Positions 11,200 to 23,836 of a stretch of 64,000 nt of DNA are shown piece after piece. The position numbers were made by a program, and so were the translations under genes. The DNA is from Sebastes aleutianus (Eukaryota; Chordata; Actinopteri; Perciformes; Sebastidae): the NCBI GenBank assembly GCA_916700875.1, contig CAKAKS010000031.1:20061880-20125879 (forward strand), given 5' to 3'. Below the pieces are notes generated by a model that was given only the letters and a program-made list of their open reading frames with translations, searched no databases and was not told the DNA's origin. Numbering within the stretch: the stretch's first letter is position 1; each line of letters begins with the position of its first letter.

Positions 11200-14005
11200 G
11201 CATGCACACCCACCACCAGACACAGACACACACACACAGAGAGAGAGAGATGGAGGTGTCCCCTCTTTTCTGATGTGTCCTCTATAAGGATGAAAATGCA
11301 CTCAGATGCAACAGGGTTGCAGGTTTTTGGTTGATGCATAAAGAGCACACCCCTGCAGGTGTATCTGTGTGTGCAGGTTATTCCCGGTTATTTCCTCGCT
11401 GTGCATCCCAGACCGACCGAGAGGAGGAGAGGAGAGGAGAGTCACCTTCAGCCTCTCCTGAAGGCCGAGAGGGAGGCTCCTCCGTCTTCTTCTTCCGCCG
11501 CGCGCTCACGTGTGAGGAGGATTCAGCACGAGCCAACAGCAAAACAAGTCGTCACCCTCCGACTGACTATTAACTCTTTGAGAGCATCCACATAAAACAG
11601 GGTTTCTTCTTCTGGTACTTTATTAACACTGAACGATGAAGGGTATTTAGTGCATTAGAGCATTTAAAGGGGAACACCACCTAAATTAATAATTCCAATA
11701 TGTTATTTCTATGGCCTATAGGGAATTTCAATCAATATTAATGAACATGAAATAAGAAACCAGAGAAATAAGTCTCAAACTTGTGATGTCATCAAGTAGA
11801 AAGTCTGGAGCTGCCCCATAGACAATGAATGGGAGATTTTATGGACCCACAGAATGTGTTTTATTTTTTTTATACCCGAATAAAGTATTTTTGTAGGCCA
11901 ACCCGGAAGTTAAAATCGCACCGGTTCCCTCGACAAAAACCCAATGCGATTTTTTCATTGGGTTTCGGATTATTGCAAAAAATAAACTCTGTGGCAAACA
12001 AACATTTATGATACTTACGCGTTTTGTTTAAGATAATCTTCCCAATTTTTATGATTTTTGAAGCATAAAAAGAAGTAAAACGGATAGAAAAGAAAGAAAA
12101 GTATATCAAATCTCTTAAGCTTGTGTTAAGCACAGACCTTATTTTAGAGCATCTAATTAAAATCCCATTAAAAAACAAAGTCCCCATGTTTTCCATTTAT
12201 CCCACTGGCTAAAACTAAGCCACTGTGAAAATTATTGTATATTAGAATGAAAAAAAAAACAGGCTTTATCAGTTTGTTAAATAAAGTTTTCTATTTGGAT
12301 ACATTTTTATACACGAACCATTTCCATTAATTCATTAATATGGCACGACCTGACTCATTACTTTTAATACTGAGCTATCGAGCAAAAAAAGAAATAAAAA
12401 GATTAAACCGGAAGAAGTTTGAAACAGGCAGACATAAGTATTTTCCCCCCCACAATAATACAATTGAAACAGATGCAGTGGTTTTATTCTTATGATCAAT
12501 TTCAGTCTCCTCAAGATCAAAATGCTAAATCTGACCCCATATGTTCAAATAAAAAAGCAGCGATACATAGCTCACATGACACACCTTTTTTCCTTTCTAA
12601 TTTATTTTTAGTAACTCTTTACACAATATGATTTCTTTTTTTTTTTAATCAGACTTTTGTAAGCCTTTTTGAATACAGTGCATTCTGTGCCAGAGAGCTC
12701 AAACTTAAAGGTGTCATATTACTTGTTATCAGAAGGCACAGACTAAGCAAAGGCACCATACTGAAATGGGTATTTTTCTTTTTTTTAATAACTGCTGCTG
12801 TCTTTACTTGTTAGATATTTGATTCCTGAGCATCCCTCTACTTTGTAAATAAAACAACGTACATGTAGAGGCAAAGCTTTCTCAGCAGTACATCTCACTT
12901 CAAATTTTGTCTTAAATCTACATAATTTCAATGAGCATCACTCAGCAAAACACAAATATTAAACTTCCTCTCCCTCGTTTTTCCAGTAAAGTGCCAGTTT
13001 GTCTCCGAACATCCCGCCTGTGCTACATTAAAGAAATAGTTCAATACTTTGGGAAGTAAACGTTTGCTTTCATTTAGAGAGCTAGATGAGATCCATCATT
13101 AATGATCTCATGGCTGTGCATTAAAGGAACAGTGTGTAACATTTCGGGGATCTATTAGCAGAAATGGAATATAATATTCATGTTTTCATTAGTGTATAAT
13201 CACCTGAAACTAAGAATTGTTGTGTTAGCTTAGAATGAACCCTTCTTATCTACATAAGGTCCTCTTCATTGAGTCCTCCATGTTGCTCTGCCATGTTTCT
13301 ACAGTAGCCCAGAACGGACAAACCAAACTCTAGCTCTAAAGAGAGCCTTACGCGTTTTTACATTACCAGAAGGCCACTCAGACATGCTTGTGAAACTGCG
13401 GTAACGTGAGCCACAGGAGTGTAAAACCGTGGTACCGCCAGCATAAAGAAATAAGCATATTTCCCCAAAATGTTCAACTATTCCTTGTTGAACAAAAGTG
13501 TTAGATTGCATTATGAATCATTCATAAATCATATTGTTTTTTGTCTGATCACGACCACTATTACCAAATAGTACTACTACAAACCAAAGGTTTCACTACC
13601 AAACAGCACGCATTTAACGAGGTTTTCCTGATTCCAAAGTAACAGAATTAACAGAAGAAATGTCACTCTGCTTCAGGCAGTGGCATTTCTCTGTACTTAT
13701 TTCTGTATCAGGACACCTCACAGTGTATTATTGCACTTACACCATGAGTACTTAACACTGGCTAAAAGAAGCTATGTTCAAATCATCATAACATAGTTAG
13801 TTTGCAGTCAGATAACACATATTGTAAACTCTAAACCATCCGTGCGTATTTTCAAACCTGCAAATGTTCAGATTCCTGCTCCTCGCTTCTACGTATGGCA
13901 CGACCACCTCTGCTATTTCTGAGATGCTTTACTGCTGAAATAACTGACTTTAAAAAAAAAAGAAAGATAAACCTGCACTGCAAACTCTAGAGCGCTTTTA
14001 GTGTC
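11200..14005. other. RGS7BP upstream region and RNF180 3' region
   Basis: Near 11.2-11.6 kb the sequence is GC-rich with a CA/GA microsatellite (about 11221-11250) and an E-box (TCACGTG) near 11506; it is the likely RGS7BP promoter, with no clear TATA box. From 14005 leftward lies the RNF180 3' untranslated region; its end is unknown (a minus-strand AATAAA near 12600-12608 is one candidate). The rest is AT-rich with the nested repeats at 13027-13492. Confidence 0.45.
13027..13492. mobile_element. Nested pair of short repeats
   Basis: An outer element begins TTAAAGAAATAGTTCAATAC and resumes at 13465-13492 (CCCAAAATGTTCAACTATTCC, inverted end). Between them a second fish-type repeat starts TTAAAGGAACAGTGTGTAAC near 13122. 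The outer ends match the element at 5152-5425. Confidence 0.5.
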
Positions 14006-17000
14006 TCAAAAGAAGAAGTAGTACATGAGGAAACAGAGGAAGAGGAAAGCCAGGATCCAGTTGACTGAGTGGATGTAGACGATGACCAGGCCGATGTCGA
14101 AGAGCCAGCCGCGCATGTCGGTGAAGTCCAAAGCATCCAGCGTGAAACCTCCGTGGACAAAGTGCCAGCGTCTCCCTGCCGCCGCTGCCTGTCTCTGTTC
14201 TCCTGAGGTTAGACAGATACAATTACTGTCTGTATTCAAAGTGATTAAACACAATTTGTCCTTATGCTGGTTTGAATTTTTTGCATTGGTAAATTATTTA
14301 AAAACATCTGGATTTACTTTTAGTGAGCAATACGAAATTGTTCGCCTCAAAACGCTTGTTCAGAACTGACTCAATAACTAAATAAATGTCAGTAAATGTA
14401 GTAAAAATAATATTAAAAATAAATGTAGCCATTAATTCATTGATAAAATGTGACATAAATTAATATTTCTGTTTTAATTTGCTTCTTTATTTATTTATCT
14501 TTGTATCAATTCCCTTTATTTATTCTGCAATTATTTCTTATTTATTTCTTATTTATTTTTAGATGTATTTATTTATGTATTATGCATTATTTATTTATGC
14601 ACGATTTTCCCTTTGCATTCACCCCTTATTTATTTCCCCAAACGTATTTATTGCTATATTCTTTTCTTTATATACTTTTCTTTACACATTTCTTTTTACA
14701 TTTCTTTATGCATTTCTGCCTCATTATTCAAATATATACAGACGTAGGCAAAGTTGTTGGTAACGTTCCGTTAAAGAGAGAAAAACCCACAATGGTCACT
14801 GAAATAACTTGAAACTGACAAAAGTAATAATAAATAAAAATTCACTGAAAATTAACTAATGAAAATCAGATATTGTTTTTGAATTATGGTTCAGCAGAAT
14901 CATTTAAAAAAACAAACTAATGAAACTGGCCTAGACAAAAATGATGGTAACATTAACTTAATATTTTGTTGAACAACCTTTTGAGGCAATCACTGCAATC
15001 AAGTGATTTCTGTAACTCTCAATGAGACTTCTGCACCTGTCGACAGGTATGTTGGCCCACTCCTCGTGAGCAAACTGCTCCAGCTGTCTCAGGTTTGAAG
15101 GGTGCCTTCTCCAGACAGCATGTTTCAGCTCCTTCCACAGATGTTCAATAGGATTTAGATCCGGGCTCATAGAAGGCCACTTCAGAATAGTCCAATGTTT
15201 TGTTCTTAGCCATTCTTGGGTGTTTTTAGCTGTGTTTTGGGTCATTATCCTGTTTGAGGACCCATGACCTGCAACTGAGACCAAGCTTTCTGACACTGGG
15301 CAGCACATTTCGCTCCAGAATGCCTTGATAGTCTTGAGATTTCATTGCACCCTGCACAGATTCAAGACACCCTGTGCCAGATGCAACAAAGCAGCCCCAT
15401 AACATAACTGAGCCTCCTCCATGTTTCACATTAGGTACAGTGTTCTTTTCTTTGGATGCTTCATCTCTTCGTCTGTGAACATAGAGCTGATGTGACTTGC
15501 CAAAAAGCTCCAGTTTTGTCTCATCTGTCCAAAGGACATTCTCCCAGAAGCTTTGTGGCTTGTCAATATGCATTTTGGAAAATTCCAGTCTCGCTTTTTT
15601 ATGATTTGGTGTCCTCCTCGGTTGTCTTCCATTAAGTCCACTTTGGCTCAAACAGTGACGGATGGTGCGATCTGACACTGATGTACCTTGACCTTGGAGT
15701 TCACCTCTAATCTCTTTGGAAGTTGTTCTGGGCTCTTTGGTTACCATTCGTATTATCCGTCTCTTCAATATGTCATCAATTTTCCCCTTGCGGCCACGTC
15801 CAGGGAGGTTGTCTACAGTCCCATGGACCTTAAACTTCTGAATAATATGTGCAGCTGTAGTCACAGGAACATCAAGCTGCTTGGAGATGGTCTTATAGCC
15901 TTTACCTTTAACATGAAGGTCTATAATGTTCTTTCTGATCTCCTGAGACAACTCTCTCCTTAGCTTTCTGTGGTCCATGTTCAGTGTGGTACACACCATG
16001 ACACCAAACAGCACAGTGACTACTTTTCACCCTTTAAATAGGCAGACTGACTGATTACAAGTTTGAAGACACCTGTGATGCTAATTACAGGACACACCTT
16101 AGTTTAATATGTCCCTATGGTCAAATTATTTTCAATCTTTTCTAGGGCTACCATCATTTTTGTCTAGGCCAGTTTCATCAGTTTGTTTTTTAAAATGATT
16201 CTGCTGAACCATAATTCAAAAGCAACAGCTGATTTTCATTAGTTAATTTTCAGTAAATTTTTATTTATTATTACTTTTGTCAGTTTCAAGTTATTTCAGT
16301 GACCATTGTGGGTTTTTCTCTCTTTAACGGAACGTTACCAACAACTTTGCCTACGTCTGTATATAATAAATGGTTTAATTTTCCACAATATGTTGCACAT
16401 TACCGATTGAAGTTTTCATCACCATTTTGGCAATAATTCATTAAATGATTTCCTTTTAATATTGGCATCTCCATAGATTATGACGCTAAAATACTTAAGA
16501 AAAATGTCTTTTTATTGCGCCGTAATTCTTTTAAATTATTGTTCCTAGTTGTAGTGTAGGACATTTGCAGTGTTGTGTATATATATAACACCATATTCCA
16601 TACCAGGCACAGTATATTCACTATGCAATAACATTTATCTTACTGGGTTTGTATTAATGCTGTTTGTTCTGCCCTCTGTTGAACTTCTACTGCTGTAAAG
16701 ATTAAGTTTATTATTCCCACTAAATTGTGGGGAAAAGCAATAAAACGTCTGCTTTCTTAGAAAACGTGGTCATGGCACGACGTGAGGAAAGGGTGAAAAA
16801 GAGGTCAGGTCAGAAATCAATCACTTTTTGACCACACCCCTTTCGATTTGAACACATTTTTTCCTCCATGTTAACCTGTATGAGAGTGTTATGAGGCAGT
16901 AAATTGTGTACGGCCTATCAGACACTAGTGGCGCCGTTTATTAACAAATGTTAATCACTTTGTCATATTGCTTATTACTAATACAAGATGGATTTAGTGC

Positions 17001-20000
17001 CGTGGCTCTGTCGGCACAGGTTGCTGATGTCGGCTACTTTTTATTTTGCCAGAACTTGTCAAAATGACAAATGCCCGGTTCAGCTGGTTTTCACAACATT
17101 AAAGCAGTCTAAGCTCGTACACTGGACCGGTACAGGAAAATATGTTGACATGTAGGAAAAAATGTGTTCAAATCAAAAGAGGTGATGTCAGAAAGTGATT
17201 AATTTCTGACAGAATGCCCCGTCAGTCAAACAGAGACACATATTTTTCTGATTTTGTTACTAACATCTAGTGATAAACTGAACCATCTCTTGTCAGAACC
17301 AGCATCCTGGTTACTCAGGATAATCCAGAGACTTCCCTGCCAAAGGATTAGACTGGAACTACTTTCCAGACAAAAGAAGACAAATATGCTGATACAACTA
17401 TTACTAAACACTTTCTCACCCCAGAAGGTACGGAAGCGTTTGCTACAGCTGGGCAGAGGCCATTTTGCACACGAAGCACTCTGGAAGTTCTGCTTGCGGG
17501 CGTTGTACACTTTCGGGAAGAAGGTCTGAACTGTTTGGTTGAGCTCTGAAGAGGAAAGAGAAGAGAGCAGTGCGTACGGTCACTATGTGTATCGGTATGT
17601 TGAAGGCCGTTATACCTTATTACTGTACTGTGGGTTATTTCTATCAAGGGCAGGGCTGAGACTAATGACTCATGAGATGAATATTGTGTAATTCATCCAT
17701 TATCTATACCCGCTTATCCTGTCGAGGTGTACACCTACAGGTCACCAGTCTACCCAGTAAGACAACTACTCACACTAATATTCACACATACAGGCAATTT
17801 AGAGTCTCCGGCATGTTTTTGAACTGTGGGAGTAAACTTCTGGAGAAATCCTCACATCGGAGAAGCTGGAACCAGCAAATGTTTGGTATTTCTGATTGTA
17901 TAATAACAAATTGTTGTTTCTAAAATCAGATAGGAAAAGGACAGTAGGTCAGATATTGCAGTATTTTGTTTAGGCTCACCTTTGTGGATGGTGGTGTGTG
18001 AGATGAGGCTGCGGCAGAGAGGGCAGGGTGTGTTTGTCGGCCGGTTCTTGGCGATTGTGCGGAGGCACGGCTCGCAGAAGACGTGTCCGCAGGGCTGGCA
18101 GCTGTACGGGCTGACGTACACCTCGAGACACACGGCGCAGGTGAGGCCCTCTCTGTCCTCCTCCTCGCTGTCCAACAGTGAACCGCTCACACTCTCAGCC
18201 TGGAGAGAGAGAGAGAGACACACACACACCCTTTCAACAACAACCCCGATGTGCAAGCATGCTATACAAATATTTTTTCCACGGATGAAATTGTAATATT
18301 TTGCTACAATGTAGCCATCACCAACAGGGTGATGCAATCGACGCGAAGCGGATGGGTGACGCATCGCTCTGTCGGGGTTTATTTCACAATAATGACCGGC
18401 TAGCTGTACATTATCCCGCTTATTACACGGCTACTTACTTACGATTAATCGCGGTTAAATATTTCAATTGATTGACATCCCTAATTTTTATTACGTGATC
18501 ACTCTGTGAAAGAGCTGTGATTTCATTTTTTGTTCAGTAGTAGTAATTTTGAATTAGATCACGATGTGAGTGTGAATTCTGCTCTCTCACCTGCTCCAGC
18601 TGGCTGTGCAGCCATCGCTCTCTCCTCCTCTGTTTCCTCCGAAGACTCTTTAGACGGTTCTTCTCTCTTTTGCTCAGTCTGTTTGAGGCTGGGGAGGCCA
18701 TGAAGGCTTGAGGCTGAGAAGGTGAGACGTACACACATATCAAGAGACCTGAGCCGTGACTCTGATTCAACAGCTGGAACAATAGAATCCATGAGGGAGA
18801 TTAATGCTTGTTAACTGGGTTATGAAGAAATGCCCCCAAATTTCATCATTTTCGGAGCTCTAAAGCTTAATATTTCGTTAGATTAAATAATTTTATACAG
18901 ACTTTTTGTATAAATGATCCAGTAAGTGTGTTATTATGATTTTAGTTATAAATGTGCAAATCTAATTTTGACAACCTCAGAGCAGACAAATCCTGGCACC
19001 CCCCTAAGGGGGACCCAGACCACAGGTTGGGAACCACTGTGTCAGACACTAGTGGCTCCATTAGTCTGTTTATGAACAAATGTTAATCAAATTGTTATAT
19101 TGCTTATTACTAATGCAATACAAGGTGGATTTAGCGCAGTAACGCCGTCGGCACAGGTTGCTGATGTCGGCTACTTTTTAATTTACCAGAACGTGTCATA
19201 ATGACAAATGCCGAGACACATATTTTTCAGATTTTGTTTCTATCATCTAGTGGTAAACTGAACCATCTCTTTTCAGAAACAGCATCCTGGTAACTCAGGA
19301 TAATCCAGTCCGCAGAGCCCTGAAATCCCGCCCCCGCTGTTGCACAGCAGGAACTGCTAGTTATTTTTCTTTTTCTTTTTTATTTCTATAATGCTCAGAA
19401 TCACTACAGGGCCACTTTGAGTCGTGATCTCTCTTGTGGCGATGTAATATATATTTTTTGGAACATCAGGGTGTCCCATAGGAATCCCAGATCCTGACAA
19501 ATCCTGTCTCACATCAATTCAGTTAGAAAGCAAAAGTCGCTGTTTGACATAGCTCCTGCTCATATCCCTGAATGTTCATGTTTTATGTCATAAAAGTGTA
19601 TACATTTTTTATGATGTTAGCAGAGGGGGCCTTTGTTTCAGGCAAGATGGCCCACCTCTGCCATAAAACACTGCAAGAAACCCTGAATGTGCTGGTTTCA
19701 GGGCTCCTTCAGTATATACTGCTCCTATATACCTTACAGGGGCTGCAATATCTCTTTGTATATCACTATATATTACGTGAAATCTAATTTAAAAGAAGGT
19801 TGAAAAAGAAAACAAATATACAGTAGAATAATGTGATAATATATGAAAATAATCATTAGCTTCAGTCCTAATTTAAGTAGATTTTTTTGAAATTCACTGT
19901 AAATTGCAGCAACATACCACCACTTCATCATCCTGCTCGGCCACACTGTCGGAGATGGACCTCCCTCTGAGGAACAGGGCTGAAACGGGAACCTCCTCGT

Positions 20001-22651
20001 GGACAGCCGAGGTCTCTGGAGAAGACTCAACGTCCTCCACAGCATGCAGCAGCTGTCGATCCAGAGGTGACCGTGTCCTTCCAGAAACAAATGAACGGCA
20101 GGCGACGGCACTGAGTGAGGCTTCATCATCAATTTCAAACTGCTGGCTTGTGGGATACGAGACAGGTGACCGTGTAGACTCATGTGTCCCTGTCATCGTA
20201 CTCTCAACAGCAGACTTGACTGTAGGGCCCGCAGGGCAAAAACACGACGACCTGATGGCGACGTCATCTTCCAAACTGCACCGTCTCCTGTGAGAGATGC
20301 AGTAGAGAGGACTGAATGAAAATGACTGGGTGTTTTCACTGTCAGTCAGTGAACTAGAGGCCTCAGCAGGGCTGATGTGGGACATGACAGCAGCACAGTT
20401 AAGCTGTAAACTGTCCAGCGCGGTCCTGTTTAGTTCAGGCCTCTGCTCTCTGTTCTGGGAGCCGTCTGTCAGCAGACCAGCCGGTTCCTTCTCAGGCCTC
20501 GTCCTCCTCGGCTGGACGATGAGAACGTAGTGTTTGTGGTCACGATCCACGCGGCTTTTGTTGAGGTGGACGGTGGCGTCCCGGCCACAGGGACACTCAC
20601 TGTGGTTTATAAAGTTGAAGCCGCCCAAACGAGCTCCGCAGTTCTGGCAGTTCAGTTTTCCTACAGTCCACTGGGCCTATAGACAGAAACCACATACATC
20701 AACCATATCTTGAAATCAATTGTTTTTTAGAAAATTTAAAGTCAAATCCATTTGACCTTTTTTTTTGTATAATAAAATGTAGGGTAACGATTACTTTCCT
20801 TATCGATTTAACTGTTTGATTTAATGTTTCATCTATAAAATGTCAGAAAATACAATAGTGAAAAATGCCCAAGGTGACTTCACCTTGCTTGTCTTGTCTA
20901 CCAAATCAAAAACATTCACTTTACAATGATATAAAAAAAGAATATATATATATATATACATATATATACACACACACATATATACACACATATATATACA
21001 CACACACATATATACACATATATATATATATATACAGACGTAGGCAAAGTTGTTGGTAACGTTCCGTTAAAGAGAGAAAAACCCACAATGGTCACTGAAA
21101 TAACTTGAAACTGACAAAAGTAATAATAAATAAAAATTCACTGAAAATTAACTAATGAAAATCAGCTGTTGCTTTTGAATTGTGGTTCAACAGAATCATT
21201 TTAAAAAACAAACTGATGAAACTGGCCTAGACAAAAATGATGGTAGCCCTAGAAAAGATTGAAAATAATGTGACCATAGGGACATATTAAACTAAGGTGT
21301 GTCCTGTAATTAGCATCACAGGTGTCTTCAAACTTGTAATCAGTCAGTCTGCCTATTTAAAGGGTGAAAAGTAGTCACTGTGCTGTTTGGTGTCATGGTG
21401 TGTACCACACTGAACATGGACCACAGAAAGCTAAGGAGAGAGTTGTCTCAGGAGATCAGAAAGAACATTATAGACCTTCATGTTAAAGGTAAAGGCTATA
21501 AGACCATCTCCAAGCAGCTTGATGTTCCTGTGACTACAGCTGCACATATTATTCAGAAGTTTAAGGTCCATGTGACTGTAGCCAACCTCCCTGGACGTGG
21601 CCGCAAGAGGAAAATTGATGACATATTGAAGAGACGGATAATACGAATGGTAACCAAAGAGCCCAGAACAACTTCCAAAGAGATTAGAGGTGAACTCCAA
21701 GGTCAAGGTACATCAGTGTCAGATCGCACCATCCGTCACTGTTTGAGCCAAAGTGGACTTAATGGAAGACAACCGAGGAGGACACCAAATCATAAAAAAG
21801 CGAGACTGGAATTTTCCAAAATGCATATTGACAAGCCACAAAGCTTCTGGGAGAATGTCCTTTGGACAGATGAGACAAAACTGGAGCTTTTTGGCAAGTC
21901 ACATCAGCTCTATGTTCACAGACGAAGAGATGAAGCATCCAAAGAAAAGAACACTGTACCTAATGTGAAACATGGAGGAGGCTCGGTTATGTTATGGGGC
22001 TGCTTTGTTGCATCTGGCACAGGGTGTCTTGAATCTGTGCAGGGTGCAATGAAATCTCAAGACTATCAAGGCATTCTGGAGCGAAATGTGCTGCCCAGTG
22101 TCAGAAAGCTTGGTCTCAGTTGCAGGTCATGGGTCCTCAAACAGGATAATGAACCAAAACACATCTAAAAACACCCAAGAATGGCTAAGAACAAAACATT
22201 GGACTATTCTGAAGTGGCCTTCTATGAGCCCGGATCTAAATCCTATTGAACATCTGTGGAAGGAGCTGAAACATGCTGTCTGGAGAAGGCACCCTTCAAA
22301 CCTGAGACAGCTGGAGCAGTTTGCTCACGAGGAGTGGGCCAACATACCTGTCGACAGGTGCAGAAGTCTCATTGAGAGTTACAGAAATCACTTGATTGCA
22401 GTGATTGCCTCAAAAGGTTGTGCAACAAAATATTAAGTTAATGTTACCATAATTTTTGTCTAGGCCAGTTTCATTAGTTTGTTTTTTTAAATGATTCTGC
22501 TGAACCATAATTCAAAAACAATATCTGATTTTCATTAGTTAATTTTCAGTGAATTTTTATTTATTATTACTTTTGTCAGTTTCAAGTTATTTCAGTGACC
22601 ATTGTGGGTTTTTCTCTCTTTAACGGAACGTTACCAACAACTTTGCCTACG

Positions 22652-22741
<90 letters not shown>

Positions 22742-23836
22742 CATACAGTATATACATATACACATATATAATATATATTATATATATATATATATATACA
22801 CATACATACATACAGTATATACACACACACAAACACATTGTTTTTATGCAACTAAAATGTATGCATAAACCCTAAAATATAGACACATTATATTATGCAG
22901 TATTATCACATAATTCAAAAAGTATGAAACTGTGTATAACTTAATTTTCAGAAACTAAAAAACACATAAAGTTAACTTTAGTTTTAGTCATTTAATACAA
23001 TTATAAATAGGAAACTGTATGACACTGCATCCTAATCTACATGAGAAAAAATGAAATCACAGTTCATCACTGAGCTGAGACACTTACCTGGTGAACTGCT
23101 GTCAGTATCCACTCTGGCAGTGTGTCAACATTCACGTGCCAAATACTGCAAACAGCAGCTGAGCTCTCATCTGTGGCCTCAACCTGCTCCCACATAAAGG
23201 ACACACAATCAGCGAGAACAGCTCCCATCAGACCCAGTTTCTCTCAAACTGATAGCCAGCCATCTTTTTTATGACTGAAACTCAAGCTGTTATCTTTGAC
23301 TTTTCCCCAACCCCGATGTCCCCTAACAACTTTATAGACTATCTGCTCTGATTAGGGATGCAACTGATGATGATTCCCGTCATCACTCTCAATTTTGGGG
23401 GGGATTTATTGATGAATCATTTAGTCTATAAAACGTGAGATAAAAGTGAAAATGCCCATCACAATTAAGATAGGCTATTCAATTTGAATGATATGAAACA
23501 GTGAAACACAGTAAATCCTTTCATTTAAGAAGCTAGAAACACAGAAAGTTTGACCTGTTTGCTTGTGAAATGTGTTTAACAAATCAATAATTTCTTAGTG
23601 ATGGTAAACCGACTCATCAACTCAATGTTTCAGCACTAGTTACAACTATGACAAATCTTCAAAAGCAAAGTTTGTAGCAGCTTTTTGGGTGGAGAAAAGA
23701 CAATATATGAAAAGTTTTAAGAAGAAACAACTTCAAACCAAATTGCTAAACACCTCAGATACACAAAATGTTCACCAACCATTGACAAACATGCTGAGTC
23801 TATGATGCCTTTCCGACACCTCCTGCAGCGGAGCAT
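14006..23836 (-). CDS. rnf180: E3 ubiquitin-protein ligase RNF180 (Rines)
   Basis: RNF180 is a membrane-anchored RING ubiquitin ligase of the endoplasmic reticulum; in mammals it affects monoamine metabolism. Exons (minus): 23780-23836, 23088-23183, 19918-20676, 18591-18713, 17980-18199, 17420-17545, 14006-14202; 1578 bases, 525 aa. Start MLRCRRCRKGII is the conserved N-terminal Cys pair; then IWHVNVDTLPEWI (exon 2) and WTVGKLNCQNCGARLGGFNF (start of exon 3, a zinc-binding motif). The rest of exon 3 is a weakly conserved Ser-rich linker. Exon 4 has the basic block LRRKQRRRERW. Exon 5 carries the RING, about residues 366-407 (CAVC...CGHVFCEPC...CPLC). Exon 6 has SAKWPLPSC-like SCAKWPLPSC. Exon 7 ends in a hydrophobic tail anchor (about 495-525) finishing MYYFFF. 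The intron 1 donor (ATG|GTTGGT) is weak; the start exon is the least certain part. Human protein is 592 aa, with a longer N-terminus and linker. Confidence 0.95.
14368..14735. repeat. Dispersed repeat with TTTA-rich tail
   Basis: In the last RNF180 intron, directly left of the first Tc1 copy. GACTCAATAACTAAATAAAT... and the following ~100 bases (including AATAATATTAAAAATAAATG) recur at 35642-35990, each copy running out into TTTATTTATG-like repeats. Non-coding. Confidence 0.6.
14739..16359 (-). mobile_element. Tc1/mariner transposon, copy 1 (1621 bp)
   Basis: Complete element in the last RNF180 intron. It starts CAGACGTAGGCAAAGTTGTT and ends in the inverted form, flanked by TA on both sides (14737-14738, 16360-16361), the Tc1/mariner target. 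Inverted repeats are long (about 220-230 bases). Inside each, a second copy of the end motif occurs (outer GTAGGCAAAGTTGTTGGTAAC, inner CTAGACAAAAATGATGGTAAC), i.e. an IR/DR arrangement like that of Sleeping Beauty-type fish elements. Transposase lies on the minus strand. Same length as the copy at 21035-22655. Confidence 0.93.
14958..16014 (-). pseudogene. Tc1-like transposase, frameshifted (copy 1)
   Basis: Cut-and-paste transposase with N-terminal paired-like helix-turn-helix region, a GRGRKGK hook, and the DDE catalytic domain: LWTDETKLELFG (first D), QDNDPKH (second D), SPDLNPIEHLW (E). The first frame (16014-15226, 262 aa) stops right after DPKH; the remainder is in another frame (to 14958). 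A CA dinucleotide is missing at about 15229-15236 relative to the uninterrupted frame. The break falls just after the second catalytic Asp, so neither piece alone has the full triad. The other copy has the same break. Confidence 0.9.
16810..17210. mobile_element. MITE with about 55-bp inverted repeats
   Basis: In the RNF180 intron between exons 6 and 7. GTCAGAAATCAATCACTTTT at the left and its imperfect inverted form at the right (AAAGTGATTAATTTCTGAC, ending 17210) bracket about 400 bases; the inverted arms also share GATTTGAACACATTTT. No coding capacity. The middle (16919-17068) recurs at 19043-19205. Confidence 0.6.
17690..17870. repeat. Dispersed fish repeat (partial), same family as 44026-44253
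   Basis: Starts ATTCATCCATTATCTATACC and contains CAATTTAGAGTCTCC and AACTGTGGGAG. This layout (CATCCATTATCT...CGCTTAT...TGTGGGAG) recurs at 44026-44253. Transposon-derived and common in teleosts; class not assigned. Confidence 0.5.
19043..19312. repeat. Dispersed repeat copy, partner of 16919-17330
   Basis: CAGACACTAGTGGC, GGCACAGGTTGCTGATGTCG and GATAATCCAG blocks match 16919-17068 and 17229-17330 in order; about 160 bases present at 17069-17228 are absent here. Lies in the RNF180 intron between exons 3 and 4. Confidence 0.55.
20941..21034. repeat. (TA)n/(CA)n microsatellite
   Basis: Mixed TATATA and CACACATATATACACA run directly left of the second Tc1 copy. Tc1 elements insert at TA, so a TA-rich microsatellite is an easy target. 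Confidence 0.85.
21035..22655 (+). mobile_element. Tc1/mariner transposon, copy 2 (1621 bp)
   Basis: Second complete element, in RNF180 intron 2, opposite in orientation to copy 1. Ends are the same (CAGACGTAGGCAAAGTTGTT and inverse) with TA flanks, here inside a TA microsatellite. The two inverted repeats of each copy differ at the same places (CAGCTGTTGC at the transposase-start end, CAGATATTGT at the other), so both copies come from one source element. Differences between copies are few, which points to recent insertion. Confidence 0.93.
21380..22436 (+). pseudogene. Tc1-like transposase, frameshifted (copy 2)
   Basis: Same protein as copy 1: helix-turn-helix N-terminus, GRGRKRK, then LWTDETKLELFG and SPDLNPIEHLW. 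The first frame (21380-22168, 262 aa) ends just after QDNEPKHI; the second frame runs to 22436. A CA dinucleotide is missing at about 22160-22166, the same place as in copy 1. It also has a D-to-E change next to the second catalytic Asp (DNE for DND) and other substitutions (VHVTVANL against VHGTVDNL). Both copies are dead or need a transposase supplied from elsewhere. Confidence 0.9.
22656..22835. repeat. (TA)n microsatellite
   Basis: Long TA run broken by TACATA and TACAGTATATACA units, immediately right of Tc1 copy 2. The I/Y-repeat open reading frames on both strands here are artefacts of this run. Confidence 0.95.

Noticed and set aside
19894..20293. Plus-strand frames across RNF180 exon 3
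   Set aside because: Antisense shadows of the large RNF180 exon.
22582..22868. Open frames rich in I/Y/H on both strands
   Set aside because: Direct translation of the (TA)n/(CA)n microsatellite.
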